A DNA stretch of 64,000 nt from Shouchella rhizosphaerae (GTDB lineage: Bacteria; Bacillota; Bacilli; Bacillales; Bacillaceae_D). The stretch covers positions 186,001 through 250,000 of the forward strand of contig NZ_FRBS01000002.1 of the NCBI RefSeq assembly GCF_900142675.1, read 5' to 3'. This document shows positions 1 to 9,153 of this stretch, piece after piece. Within the stretch, counting starts at the first letter, position 1. Each line of letters opens with the position of its first letter. The position numbers were made by a program, and so were the translations under genes. The notes beneath the pieces are model-generated. The model did no database searches. It was not told the origin of the DNA and saw only the letters and a list, made by a program, of their open reading frames with translations.

Positions 1-878
1 TTGGCAAGAAACGGGTAAGCTTGGAAAAACGGAGCGACATCAACAATGCGGGCCATAAAGTATGGAATCGTCTCAGCTTTTGTTTTTGCGTCTGGCAGAA
101 AATACGACAAGCCTTCTGCTGCTGGCACCGTCAATTCAGCTGTGTCAGCCATGGAGTCGTGCTGGCCGATAAAGGCAAACAAAGCATTTAAGCCTTTTTG
201 GTCGCCAAAGATTAGTTCTTCTGTTGTGAATTTCCGTTTTTGAATTGTATAGATCATATAGGCGCTCGGCTCTCCCGCCGCGTCTATGTACAAAACGGCT
301 TTCTTTGCTTTATACGCTCCGTTTTGCAGATGGTCCCACCATTGTGGATCACGGACGAGCATCCCATGGCAGAGGCGCTTCTTGTAGACGGCACAGATTC
401 TCGGATCAGATGGGTCGACCCGCTCTAACTTGCCATCAGCAATTGGCAAGGGCTTTGGCAGTTGCTTGGCATTTAGTGTATAGGTAGTTTTCTCACAAAG
501 AATTTCCCAGCCGAATTTACGGTAAAAGCTCACCGAAAATGGCGCTAAATACGACAATAAGTGGCCTTCTGCGCGCATCGTTTGCAACGTGTGGCCAAGC
601 AGTTGGCGCACATGGCCTTTGCGTCGTTGTTCAGGGTAGGAAGCAACGCCAGCAAGGCCACCCATTGGCATCGTTTTTCCGTGGATGTGGACAGCCAAAG
701 GCAAAAGTGCTAGTTTTGAGAGGAGCTGGCCGTTCTCCGTGGCGCCGATGTTAATCGATCTGTCCCATGCTTTTTGGGCACGCTGGCGGTGGTCATCAGG
801 GTTCTCAACTTGAAAAGCATAGCAGCTAAGCTGAAAAGCTTGCTCGAAATCTTTGTCAGTTAGTCTATGAATCGTCAT
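1..878 (-). CDS. Eis-type GNAT N-acetyltransferase (3' end cut by window edge)
   Basis: Translating the minus strand from the ATG at 878 gives an open frame of about 292 codons that runs off the left edge, so the stop is not in the window. The first part has a GNAT fold, with an acetyl-CoA loop around EQRRKGHVRQLLG. The distal part contains MARIVDV, typical of the Eis/enhanced-intracellular-survival family, in which two GNAT domains precede a sterol-carrier-like domain. Family members are about 400 residues, so roughly 100 are missing. A GGGGGAT stretch precedes the start. Eis proteins acetylate amines, including aminoglycosides in mycobacteria; the substrate here is unknown. It is divergent from the dipeptidase gene. 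Confidence 0.85.
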   Translation of the reverse strand, partial: MTIHRLTDKDFEQAFQLSCYAFQVENPDDHRQRAQKAWDRSINIGATENGQLLSKLALLPLAVHIHGKTMPMGGLAGVASYPEQRRKGHVRQLLGHTLQTMRAEGHLLSYLAPFSVSFYRKFGWEILCEKTTYTLNAKQLPKPLPIADGKLERVDPSDPRICAVYKKRLCHGMLVRDPQWWDHLQNGAYKAKKAVLYIDAAGEPSAYMIYTIQKRKFTTEELIFGDQKGLNALFAFIGQHDSMADTAELTVPAAEGLSYFLPDAKTKAETIPYFMARIVDVAPFFQAYPFLA

Positions 879-1000
879 AGTAAGCATCCCCCTAGGTTTT
901 GCAGGCTATGTTAAGTTTAGCATGGCAGACGGAGAATGAAAGCGAAAAAATATGATACAATACGATGAAAAGAACTTAATCATAATGGGGTGTAGCGTGA

Positions 1001-2374
1001 ATGGCAAGTTCAGTGATAGAACGGCTGCGTCAAGACCGCGCCGCGCATTTAGAAGAATTGAGTGCATTTTTAAAAATTCCAAGCATTAGCTCCATTTCCG
1101 AGCATAAGGAAGACATCCGTGCTGCAGCAGAATGGTTGAAGCAAGCGTTTCTTCAGGCAAAAATGGAGAAAGTGGAAATCATTGAAACGAAAAAGCATCC
1201 TATCGTTTATGCAGAGTGGCTTGATGCAGGGCCAGAGGCAAAAACGATATTGATTTATGGCCATTACGATGTTCAGCCAGTTGACCCTTTGCATTTATGG
1301 GAAACGGAACCGTTTGAGCCGACTGTTCGCGATGGCAAGCTTTATGCCCGTGGGGCTAGTGATGACAAGGGTCAAGTGTTCATGCATTTGAAAGCGGTGC
1401 AAACGATGCTTGAAGTAGAAGGGACGTTGCCGTTTAACGTCAAATTTTTAATTGAGGGCGAAGAAGAGATTGGTTCGCCTAATCTTGATGAATTTGTAGC
1501 GAACGAGAAAGAGCGTTTAGCTGCCGACGTGTTGCTTATTTCCGATACGACGATGCTTGAAGCAGGCAAACCGGCTATCTGTTCGGGGCTGCGTGGCATT
1601 GCTGCGTTAGAAATCCGCGTAAAAGGGGCAAAAGGCGACTTGCACTCTGGCCTGTATGGAGGCGCTGTACAAAATGCCTTGCATGCCCTTGTTCAATTGC
1701 TCGCTTCGATGCGCGATGAGAACGGAAAAATCACGATTGACGGCTTTTATGAAGGGATTGAAATCCCTTCTGCAGAAGAAATGGAAAGCATCAAGGCGTT
1801 AGGAAGCGGAGAAGAGGCGCTAAAAGAGGAGCTTGGTGTCAATGAACTGTTCGGAGAGAAAGGGTATACAGCCCGAGAGCGCACGTGGATTCGGCCGACG
1901 CTTGAATTAAACGGCGTCTATGGCGGTTTCCAAGGGGAAGGTGTCAAAACGGTGATTCCAGCGGAAGCAACCGCGAAAATCACATGCCGCTTAGTGCCGG
2001 GACAAGACCCAATTGACATATTGGAAAAAATCGAAGCCCATATTCAAGCGCATACGCCGCCTGGAGTGACAGTGACAACAGAACGTCATGATACAGGCAA
2101 GCCTTTTGTCGCTCCAGTGACAGACCCTGTATTTGCTGCATGTGCCCGTGCTTACGAGGAAGTCTACCAGACAGAAGTGGCGTACACGAGGATGGGTGGG
2201 TCCATTCCAGTAGTGGAGACATTTGATTCGCAACTTCATATTCCGATTGTCCTTATGGGATTCGGTTTGCCGAGCGAGAATTTCCATGCTCCAAATGAAC
2301 ATTTTCATCTCGAAAATTTTGATAAAGGGATGGAAACCATTGTCGCTTTTTGGAACCAATATGCAAATAGGTAA
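1001..2374 (+). CDS. M20 family dipeptidase
   Basis: A 457-residue metallopeptidase of the M20 (carnosinase/CPG2/PepV-like) family, expected to hydrolyse dipeptides in the cytoplasm with two zinc ions. Visible ligands and motifs are GHYDVQP (His88, Asp90), ASDDKGQ (Asp121), the Glu run in EGEEEIGS (about 154-156) and a C-terminal HAPNEHF. The lid/dimerisation domain lies between roughly residues 200 and 340. Length is normal and there is no signal peptide. It stands alone between the divergent Eis-type gene and the HAD gene. The family is clear; which dipeptides it prefers is not. Confidence 0.87.
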   Translation: MASSVIERLRQDRAAHLEELSAFLKIPSISSISEHKEDIRAAAEWLKQAFLQAKMEKVEIIETKKHPIVYAEWLDAGPEAKTILIYGHYDVQPVDPLHLWETEPFEPTVRDGKLYARGASDDKGQVFMHLKAVQTMLEVEGTLPFNVKFLIEGEEEIGSPNLDEFVANEKERLAADVLLISDTTMLEAGKPAICSGLRGIAALEIRVKGAKGDLHSGLYGGAVQNALHALVQLLASMRDENGKITIDGFYEGIEIPSAEEMESIKALGSGEEALKEELGVNELFGEKGYTARERTWIRPTLELNGVYGGFQGEGVKTVIPAEATAKITCRLVPGQDPIDILEKIEAHIQAHTPPGVTVTTERHDTGKPFVAPVTDPVFAACARAYEEVYQTEVAYTRMGGSIPVVETFDSQLHIPIVLMGFGLPSENFHAPNEHFHLENFDKGMETIVAFWNQYANR

Positions 2375-2584
2375 AGGAAAACGGATCGCCCTGTTCGTCG
2401 CCGGCCTGTCGACTACGTTTTGGACGCGTAACCAAAACGGTCGGGAGGCCTTTTCCTTTTATTCATCCATAATGGTGTAAGTTTGTAAAGTCAGCTCTAA
2501 GATTCGTTTGCATAGGCATCAAGCACGATTTATTTATAGTACACTAGATATAGAAAGCACTGTGAATGGAGGAGACATATTCGT

Positions 2585-3382
2585 ATGGACCAACAAATAG
2601 GACCGCACATTCAGTTAATTGCCCTTGATATGGATGGGACACTGCTGGATGACAATCACGAAATTTCGGAAGGCAATCGTGAGGCGATTGCAGAAGCCCA
2701 GGAATTAGGTGTCCATGTTGTGTTGGCAACAGGCAGGACGTTAGCAAGTTGCGGGAAGTATGCCACATCGCTTGGGCTGAAGTCTTTCTTAGTGACCGCA
2801 AATGGCAGTGAAATTTATGACTGTGAAGGGAGTGTTTTTAATACGAGTTTGATGCCGCCAGAGGCGGTTGACCACATATACGAACTAACGGAGAAGCATG
2901 GCGTACATGTATGGGGCGCTTCAAGGAAATCGATATTCCGTGGCAAGTTGCCCGATGACAGGCATGGCCACGAGTGGCTAAAATTCGGGTTTGATACCGA
3001 AGATGATGAAGTGCGCAAAGCGATTATCGCTGAGCTCCAGCTGCGGGCCATCACAGAAATAACCAATTCAAGCCCAACCAATATCGAAATCAATGCCCTA
3101 GGCATTAACAAAGCGTTTGCGTTAAAGAAAGTATGCGACGACTTAGGCATTTCGTTGCAAAACGTCATGGCTGTTGGCGACAGTTTAAATGATATTGCTA
3201 TGATTACTGAGGCAGGACTTGGAATCGCCATGGGCAATGCCCAGGAGGCTGTAAAGCGAAAAGCTGATTGGATTACAGCCACAAACACCAATGATGGCGT
3301 TGCCGCTGCTATTCAGCGCTGGGTCGTACTGCCGCAACAGAAGGAAAAGCGGAAAGCAGAGGAGAAATCAAGTTCCCATTAA
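2585..3382 (+). CDS. Cof-type HAD-IIB family phosphatase
   Basis: A 265-residue haloacid dehalogenase hydrolase. Motif I is DMDGTLLDD (Asp15/Asp17), motif II the ATGR stretch near residue 45, and motif IV GDSLNDIAMI near residue 199, with a C2B cap between them, as in the Cof/YcsE/YkrA group of sugar-phosphate and flavin-precursor phosphatases. The ATG is preceded by GGAGGAGAC. The C-terminal 20 residues are a charged, low-complexity tail. The substrate cannot be read from sequence. Confidence 0.85.
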   Translation: MDQQIGPHIQLIALDMDGTLLDDNHEISEGNREAIAEAQELGVHVVLATGRTLASCGKYATSLGLKSFLVTANGSEIYDCEGSVFNTSLMPPEAVDHIYELTEKHGVHVWGASRKSIFRGKLPDDRHGHEWLKFGFDTEDDEVRKAIIAELQLRAITEITNSSPTNIEINALGINKAFALKKVCDDLGISLQNVMAVGDSLNDIAMITEAGLGIAMGNAQEAVKRKADWITATNTNDGVAAAIQRWVVLPQQKEKRKAEEKSSSH

Positions 3383-3810
3383 ACAACGATTGGGTGGCAC
3401 CGAAGATCTCGATGTGACATATAAATAGGTTTTTGTCAGAGATAAGGAAAGCAGCGACTGTCTCTTGTCAGAACCAGTTTTAACTGGGAAACGAGCGAGA
3501 TGTTCTTAAGAGGCGTTGTTCGTCCAGGTGCTGCAAAGCTTTTCGCATATTCGCTATGGCTTGGCATAGAGGAATTATTTATGGAGATAATGGATGGTTA
3601 TAGAGTTGTCTAAGGCATTTATGAGTGGCCTTAAGACGGCTCTTTTTTTATTTAAGATGTGCCAGACTTGTGTATGTTGCTGCAGAAACCGTGTGAACTC
3701 TTTTTACTGGCAGGTATGATAACGCTGTACGAGACGCACGCTATGCAGAAGAACAGAAAAAGACGTCGGTTAGCTTGTTGCTTGTTGTGAATATTTTTTG
3801 TCTATGAGTC
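3383..3810 (+). other. Gene-free stretch with hairpins ending in a terminator; possible small RNA
   Basis: No credible gene between the HAD phosphatase and the mnt promoter. Its first 265 bases hold several inverted repeats (for example CCAGTTTTAACTGG near 3471) and end at the intrinsic terminator at 3603-3648. The remainder to 3810 shows no structure I can name. The hairpins plus a terminator more than 200 bases from the stop codon fit either a long 3' UTR or an independent small RNA. I do not recognise an RNA family. Confidence 0.3.
3603..3648 (+). terminator. Rho-independent terminator
   Basis: A 13-14 bp stem with one bulge (GAGTTGTCTAAGGC against GCCTTAAGACGGCTC) is followed by TTTTTTTATTT. 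It ends whatever transcript covers 3383-3600. Confidence 0.8.
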
Positions 3811-3857
3811 TTGACAAAGTTGGCATTGGTTATTAAAGTTGCATTAGAGAAACTTTA
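3811..3857 (+). promoter_or_regulatory. mntA promoter with overlapping MntR-like operator
   Basis: TTGACA at 3811-3816 and TAAAGT at 3834-3839 are separated by 17 bp. The -10 overlaps an interrupted palindrome, TAAAGTT-N10-AACTTTA (3834-3857), whose core TTGCATTAGAGAAAC resembles the B. subtilis MntR box (TTGCCTTAAGGAAAC type). An operator over the -10 would let Mn-loaded MntR repress transcription. The palindrome is seen; the MntR assignment rests on similarity and on the operon downstream. Confidence 0.65.
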
Positions 3858-3933
3858 TTGTGGACAGGAAAGTGTCCTGTATTTATGCATAAAGTAATGA
3901 ATGGAGAATATATGGCTAAAGGGGGATATGTCA

Positions 3934-4890
3934 TTGAATAAGAACATATGGGGAATAAGTTCAATAAGTGCAGCTGTTGTCTTGCTTGCTGCAACGGGGT
4001 GTTCAGATGGGGCAGGAGGAGAAGTCGAGCCAAGTGAGGACGACCCCATTCAAGTCGTCGCTACGATCGCCCAAATTGGCGAGCCATTAGAACGAATTGG
4101 CGGCGATTTTGTGGAAGTAAAAACGATTATGGGTCCTGGGGTAGACCCCCATTTATATGAGGCGTCGCAAAGTGATTTGCAAACGATTAGCAACGCCGAT
4201 GTCATTTTTTATAATGGCCTTCATTTAGAAGCGCAAATGTCTGACGTATTTGCTAATGTGGATGTGCCGGCATTGGCGATTGGCGAAGAGGTGGCGGAAA
4301 GTGAATTGCTAGATGATGAAGAGGACGCTTCGGCGACAGACCCCCATATTTGGTTTGACGTAAACATGTGGCAACAGGCGATTGACGCGGCCGTTGAACA
4401 ATTAAAAGAAATAGCGCCAAGCGAAGCCGATTATTTTGAACAAAACAAGCAAGATTATTTTGCCGAGCTAGATGAGCTATACACATTTTCGGTTGAGAAG
4501 TTAGGCGAAATTCCTGAAGAGCAGCGGATTTTAGTAACAGCCCATGATGCGTTCCAATATTTTGGGCGTATGAATAACATAGAAGTGGTCGGCTTGCAAG
4601 GTTTAAGCACAGAAGACGAGGTTGGCATTTCTGACATTCAATCAACGATTGATACAATTGTCGAAAAACAAGTGCCCGCTGTATTTGTTGAAAGCAGTGT
4701 CAATGATTCTTCGATACAGGCTGTGATTGAAGGCGCCGGAGAAGCTGGCGTTGACATTGAATTAGGAGGCACACTTTATTCTGATGCAATGGGAGAAGCA
4801 GGGACAGAGGAAGGCACATATATTGGGATGTACCGACACAATGTCGAAACCATTTATGATGCGCTTATGAATGGAGGCGGCCAAGACTAA
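3934..4890 (+). CDS. mntA: Manganese ABC transporter substrate-binding lipoprotein
   Basis: A cluster A-I metal-binding lipoprotein, 318 residues from the chosen start. I use TTG at 3934 because GGGGG at 3921-3925 lies 8 nt upstream; upstream in-frame ATGs at 3901 and 3928 are badly placed. The N-terminus is a lipoprotein signal with Cys23 in LLAATGC. Metal-site motifs include GVDPHLYEAS, TDPHIWFD, VTAHDAFQYFG and the C-terminal LYSDAMGEAG. These match B. subtilis MntA closely, including GLQGLST and VFVESSV. It is the first gene of mntABCD and delivers Mn2+ to the MntCD permeases. Zinc as substrate is less likely: there is no His-rich loop, only a short acidic one (LLDDEEDAS). Confidence 0.87.
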   Translation: MNKNIWGISSISAAVVLLAATGCSDGAGGEVEPSEDDPIQVVATIAQIGEPLERIGGDFVEVKTIMGPGVDPHLYEASQSDLQTISNADVIFYNGLHLEAQMSDVFANVDVPALAIGEEVAESELLDDEEDASATDPHIWFDVNMWQQAIDAAVEQLKEIAPSEADYFEQNKQDYFAELDELYTFSVEKLGEIPEEQRILVTAHDAFQYFGRMNNIEVVGLQGLSTEDEVGISDIQSTIDTIVEKQVPAVFVESSVNDSSIQAVIEGAGEAGVDIELGGTLYSDAMGEAGTEEGTYIGMYRHNVETIYDALMNGGGQD

Positions 4891-4942
4891 TTAAATGATG
4901 GCGGATTAGTGGCGGAGCGCACCAACAGGAGATGAACAGAAC

Positions 4943-5698
4943 ATGAATGTAATTGATGTCCGGCAGCTTAGCGCTGCTTACCGAAAAAATACGGTGTTGC
5001 AAAATGTCTCATTTGAAATCGCCCCAGGTACATTGACGGGCATTGTGGGGCCAAACGGAGCAGGAAAGTCGACGTTAATCAAAACGGTGCTCCAATTGCA
5101 CCCTTACTTGTCAGGAGACGTAACTTTTTTCGGCGAACCCCTTAAAAAAGTAAAAACGCGGATTGGTTACGTTCCACAGCGAGGCTCAGTTGATTGGGAC
5201 TTTCCGACAAACGCTCTAGATGTTGTCCTGATGGGGCTGTATGGCCGGATTGGCTGGCTGAAATGGCCGCAAAAAAAACATCGGGAACAAGCAATGCAAG
5301 CACTTGAAAAAGTCGGGATGACTGAGTACGCGAATCGGCAAATTAGCCAGCTGTCTGGCGGGCAGCAGCAACGTGTGTTTTTAGCGCGTGCCCTCGTTCA
5401 AGAGGCTGATCTCTATTTTATGGATGAGCCGCTTGCTGGAGTCGATGCTGCTACAGAGCGAGCAATCATGGCGATATTAAAAGAGTTGCGTAAAGAAGGA
5501 AAAACGGTTCTTGTCGTTCACCATGATTTACAGACAGTCGCTGATTATTTTGACCACGTGCTTTTTCTAAACAAGACGGTTATTGCCCATGGGCCGACGG
5601 AAGAAGTGTATACCGCTGCTAATATTGAAAAAACATACGGCGGCGCGATCCACTTCATGAAAGGGGATGGGCGCAATGTCAGTGCTATCATCCATTAA
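4943..5698 (+). CDS. mntB: Manganese ABC transporter ATPase
   Basis: A 251-residue ATP-binding subunit. Walker A is GPNGAGKST, the signature is LSGGQQQRVFLARAL, Walker B is LYFMDEPLAGVD, and the H-loop is VVHHDL. Length and sequence fit the MntB/ZnuC group. It lies 52 nt after mntA and its end overlaps mntC by 23 nt, which suggests translational coupling. Confidence 0.88.
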   Translation: MNVIDVRQLSAAYRKNTVLQNVSFEIAPGTLTGIVGPNGAGKSTLIKTVLQLHPYLSGDVTFFGEPLKKVKTRIGYVPQRGSVDWDFPTNALDVVLMGLYGRIGWLKWPQKKHREQAMQALEKVGMTEYANRQISQLSGGQQQRVFLARALVQEADLYFMDEPLAGVDAATERAIMAILKELRKEGKTVLVVHHDLQTVADYFDHVLFLNKTVIAHGPTEEVYTAANIEKTYGGAIHFMKGDGRNVSAIIH

Positions 5699-6608
5699 CT
5701 TTCAATGGGTTCTCGTTAGTGCGGTTTTGCTCGGTGTTGCCTCAGGCATGTTCGGCACGCTAGCTTACTGGAAAAAACAAAGCTTAATGAGCGATGCATT
5801 GTCTCACGCAGCATTGCCAGGCGTTGTCATTGCCTTTATGATCATTCAGGAGAAACAATTGCTGTTTTTAATTGTCGGCGCCGCTTTAAGTGCCTTACTA
5901 GGCGCTTGGCTCATTTATGCGATCCGGTCTGCGACACGCATCAAGGAAGATGCGGCAATGGGCATTATTTTGTCCGTCTTTTTTGGCGGCGGGATTGTGT
6001 TGTTAACGATTGTTAACCGCACTGCTGGTGGCAACCAAAGCGGACTTGATACATTTATTTTTGGCCAGGCGGCGAGCATGGTGCGCCAAGATGTGTACAC
6101 CATGGCGGCGCTGGCGGCAGCGGTGATTTTGCTAATTGTGATTGCCTTTAAAGAGTGGAAGCTCTATTTGTTTGATGCTGATTTTGCCAAAGGGCTGGGG
6201 CTGCCCGTACCTGTTATGAATGGGCTCTACGTGTTTGGCCTCGTTACGACGATTGTAATCGGCATACAAGCCGTCGGAGTGATTTTAATGGCTGCTCTTT
6301 TAATCATCCCTGCTGTTAGCGCCCGTTATTGGACCCATTCTTTTAAAGGGATGATGGTTCTCTCTGCTGTTTTTGGCGGTTTTTCTGGCGCGTTTGGCAC
6401 GTTTATTAGCGCTCAAGGAGCGGGCTGGCCCACTGGCCCGTTCATTGTTCTTTCAGCAACAGCTTTTTTCCTCGTTTCCCTTGTATTTGGAAAAGAAAAA
6501 GGTTTGTTTACTGAACGAATCGAATTCAAAAAGCAGCAACGGGATGCACGGGCCCAACATGATGAGGAAGCAAAGCGGATTGCAGCAGAAGGGGGCGGGC
6601 AGCCATGA
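5676..6608 (+). CDS. mntC: Manganese ABC transporter permease
   Basis: A 310-residue ABC-3 family permease with about eight or nine membrane segments. ATG 5676 is chosen because AAGGGG at 5661-5666 gives 9 nt spacing; the in-frame ATG at 5667 would touch the ribosome binding site. SDALSHAALPGVV and the following core are typical of the family. The C-terminal 30 residues form a charged cytoplasmic tail. B. subtilis MntC is longer (about 435 residues), so this copy lacks that extension. It pairs with mntD. Confidence 0.83.
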   Translation: MSVLSSINFQWVLVSAVLLGVASGMFGTLAYWKKQSLMSDALSHAALPGVVIAFMIIQEKQLLFLIVGAALSALLGAWLIYAIRSATRIKEDAAMGIILSVFFGGGIVLLTIVNRTAGGNQSGLDTFIFGQAASMVRQDVYTMAALAAAVILLIVIAFKEWKLYLFDADFAKGLGLPVPVMNGLYVFGLVTTIVIGIQAVGVILMAALLIIPAVSARYWTHSFKGMMVLSAVFGGFSGAFGTFISAQGAGWPTGPFIVLSATAFFLVSLVFGKEKGLFTERIEFKKQQRDARAQHDEEAKRIAAEGGGQP

Positions 6609-7486
6609 TTTCTTATGAAGGGTGGATTCTCATAACTGGAGCCCTCGTTGGCATTACATGCGGCATCGTCGGCGCCTACTTAATTTTGCGGCGGATGGCG
6701 ATGATGGCCGACGCGATCAGCCATACCGTTTTGCTTGGCATTGTTATCGCGTTTCTCATTACCCAAAGCTTAGAAGGCGTTCATATGCTCATTGGCGCGA
6801 TTGGCGCAGGGATATTAACCACATTTCTCGTTCAATGGTTCCATTCCAAAGGGGTCGAACATGACGCTTCCATTGGCGTGGTGTTTACGTCGCTATTCGC
6901 TCTTGGCGTCATTTTAATATCAACGGCTGTAGGCAATGTCCACCTTGATATTAAGCATGCCTTAATGGGAGAAATCGCTTTTATTCCTTGGAATCGATTG
7001 ACGCTCTTTGGCTTTGAGATCCCTGTGGCTACGGCCACGTTGCTGCTTGTGTTGGCGATCGTTTTGTTTTTTGTGCTCGCTTTCTACAAAGAATGGAAAA
7101 TCACCTCTTTTGATCCAGCATTGGCCGTAAGCCTCGGTTTTCCTGTCATGTTGCTTCACTACCTATTTATGACGCTTGTCTCGATTACGACGGTCGCTTC
7201 GTTTGATGCCGTTGGGGCCATTATGGTTGTCGCTATGCTCATTACACCGGCTGCTTCTGCCTATTTATGGACCAACCGTTTATCGATTATGCTCGTTTTA
7301 AGTGCGGGCTTTGGTGCGTTGTCGGCTATTCTTGGCTATTATGTCGCCCTATGGCTAGATAGTTCGATTTCAGGGTCGATGGCGTTAATGACCGGTGCTG
7401 TGTTTCTTGTTAGTTTTATTTGTTCCCCATCGCATGGACTTGTCTCAAGATGGGTCCGGCCTGAGGAGACAACGAAAGCACAATAA
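6605..7486 (+). CDS. mntD: Manganese ABC transporter permease (second subunit)
   Basis: A 293-residue ABC-3 permease whose ATG overlaps the mntC stop (ATGA), with AGGGGGCGGG upstream. It has the same fold as MntC (ADAISHTVLLGIV motif) and about eight membrane segments. Two dissimilar permeases after one binding protein and one ATPase is the B. subtilis mntABCD layout and argues against a ZnuABC system, which has one permease. Confidence 0.85.
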   Translation: MISYEGWILITGALVGITCGIVGAYLILRRMAMMADAISHTVLLGIVIAFLITQSLEGVHMLIGAIGAGILTTFLVQWFHSKGVEHDASIGVVFTSLFALGVILISTAVGNVHLDIKHALMGEIAFIPWNRLTLFGFEIPVATATLLLVLAIVLFFVLAFYKEWKITSFDPALAVSLGFPVMLLHYLFMTLVSITTVASFDAVGAIMVVAMLITPAASAYLWTNRLSIMLVLSAGFGALSAILGYYVALWLDSSISGSMALMTGAVFLVSFICSPSHGLVSRWVRPEETTKAQ

Positions 7487-7494
7487 TAGAAGGA

Positions 7495-7536
7495 AGCCCA
7501 AGCCTTTTTGGACAATGAGGTCTGGGCTTTTTTGTG
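7495..7536 (+). terminator. Terminator of mntABCD
   Basis: AGCCCA-AGCC pairs with GGTC-TGGGCT and is followed by TTTTTTGTGTTTTT, 8 nt after the mntD stop. Confidence 0.85.
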
Positions 7537-7555
7537 TTTTTAGGCGAAAAGCCTG

Positions 7556-8128
<573 letters not shown>

Positions 8129-8146
8129 TTATGGGTATGTTTATGT

Positions 8147-8180
8147 AAAAAACCGCCCTCCATGCAGAGGACGGCCTTTT
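8147..8180 (-). terminator. Terminator of the YflT-type stress gene
   Basis: Read on the minus strand, GGCCGTCCTC pairs with GGAGGGCGG and is followed by TTTTTT, directly after the stop at 8187. Confidence 0.8.
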
Positions 8181-8186
8181 AAGGGC

Positions 8187-8531
8187 TTAAAAAGTAAACT
8201 GGGCGTCTTGATTGGTCACAGCGACAATCACTTTGCCTTGATCAAGACGTTCTTCCAACTGTTCAGCTTCATCTGCAGTAAAGCCAATTTCTTCAAATTT
8301 GGCCCGAAGCTCATCGCCCTTACTCCGGAACGTGTTTTTAAGAGCAGTGCCTAACCCAGTCTCAGCTGCACTGATTTTGTTAGCGTCGGCATTATCGGCC
8401 ACACGCTCTGTCCGGTCGTCGTCGTGAGTGATGACATAAATGTCGTCTTCAGATACGTTCTTCGCTTTTAGGGCATTGACTGCTTGGACAACTTCTTCAT
8501 CATTGAAAAACTCTTTATAAACAGGTTTCAT
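8187..8531 (-). CDS. General stress protein, YflT/GS17M domain
   Basis: A 114-residue acidic protein with one YflT (heat induced stress protein) domain. ATG 8531 is preceded by AGGGAGG at good spacing, so the longer upstream reading (to 8594) is rejected. The start KPVYKEFFNDEEVVQAV and the block YVITHDDDRTERVAD are typical of GS17M-like proteins, whose biochemical role is unknown. A sigma-B-type promoter precedes the gene, which supports a general stress assignment. Confidence 0.85.
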   Translation of the reverse strand: MKPVYKEFFNDEEVVQAVNALKAKNVSEDDIYVITHDDDRTERVADNADANKISAAETGLGTALKNTFRSKGDELRAKFEEIGFTADEAEQLEERLDQGKVIVAVTNQDAQFTF

Positions 8532-8556
8532 ATTGTATCGCCTCCCTGTTTTTTGC

Positions 8557-8582
8557 TTACCCCGCTCTTGAAATCTTAAAAC
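8557..8582 (-). promoter_or_regulatory. Sigma-B-type promoter of the YflT stress gene
   Basis: On the minus strand GTTTTA (8582-8577), a 14-bp spacer and GGGTAA (8562-8557) match the sigma-B consensus GTTTAA-N12-14-GGGTAT at 10 of 12 positions, 25 bp upstream of the start codon. Confidence 0.7.
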
Positions 8583-8598
8583 GTAGGAAAGCAAAAAT

Positions 8599-8883
8599 CT
8601 ATAAAGCTGGAGGACGCTGTTGTTTTAAAATGCGGCTATCAAACACAAACGGACCGAATGGAATCACGGAGGCGATGCTTGCCAACAGCGCGGTTTTAAA
8701 AGACCAAGCGCGGCTGAAAAAATAGGAAGCCACAAACAGCATATAAACAATAAACAAAACGCCATGTGCCATTCCGACAATGCTTACCGCTTCAGGAATA
8801 TCAGCAAAATATTTAAGGGGCATTGCCACAAACAGCAATAGCAGCAACGAAATGCCTTCTATATAACTAATCCATTTGAACAT
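8599..8883 (-). CDS. DUF3817 small membrane protein
   Basis: A 94-residue integral membrane protein with three predicted membrane segments. ATG 8883 is chosen because AAGGAGGG lies just upstream. FKWISYIEGISLLLLLF and the GMAHGVLF motif are characteristic of DUF3817 (YdzA-like) proteins. Function is unknown. It is separated by 67 nt from the stress gene, which has its own promoter. Confidence 0.8.
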   Translation of the reverse strand: MFKWISYIEGISLLLLLFVAMPLKYFADIPEAVSIVGMAHGVLFIVYMLFVASYFFSRAWSFKTALLASIASVIPFGPFVFDSRILKQQRPPAL

Positions 8884-9153
8884 ACGTGCCCTCCTTACTC
8901 TTTCCTTTAGTATAACAGCAAGCTGGGCAGTGATGTAGCGTAGAACGAGAAAACATGCCATTTTTTGAAAAATGGTCAATTTTTAAGAGGAGGCGTTGTT
9001 CCGTTAGCAAGATTAGTGTCCGCCGAAAGGAAGAGCGCTTCCTTCCATTGACCGGCCTTAACGGAAGTCGACAAAACCAATCAGACAGAAGCCTTCCCTC
9101 TCAAACAGCTTATCGATTTTGTCTATGGTATACTACTTAAAAGAGGTGAGCAA

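Noticed and set aside
1991-2359. 122-codon antisense frame inside the dipeptidase gene
   Set aside because: It lies wholly within a well-supported gene, has no ribosome binding site and codes an implausible protein.
2815-3291. 158-codon antisense frame inside the HAD gene
   Set aside because: Its composition mirrors the codon bias of the real gene and it lacks a start site signal.
3391-3403. GGGTGGCACCG resembling the T-box antiterminator
   Set aside because: It lies just after the HAD stop codon, so the required leader upstream would be coding sequence. The matching terminator arm and specifier loop are absent, and the terminator at 3603 is too far away.
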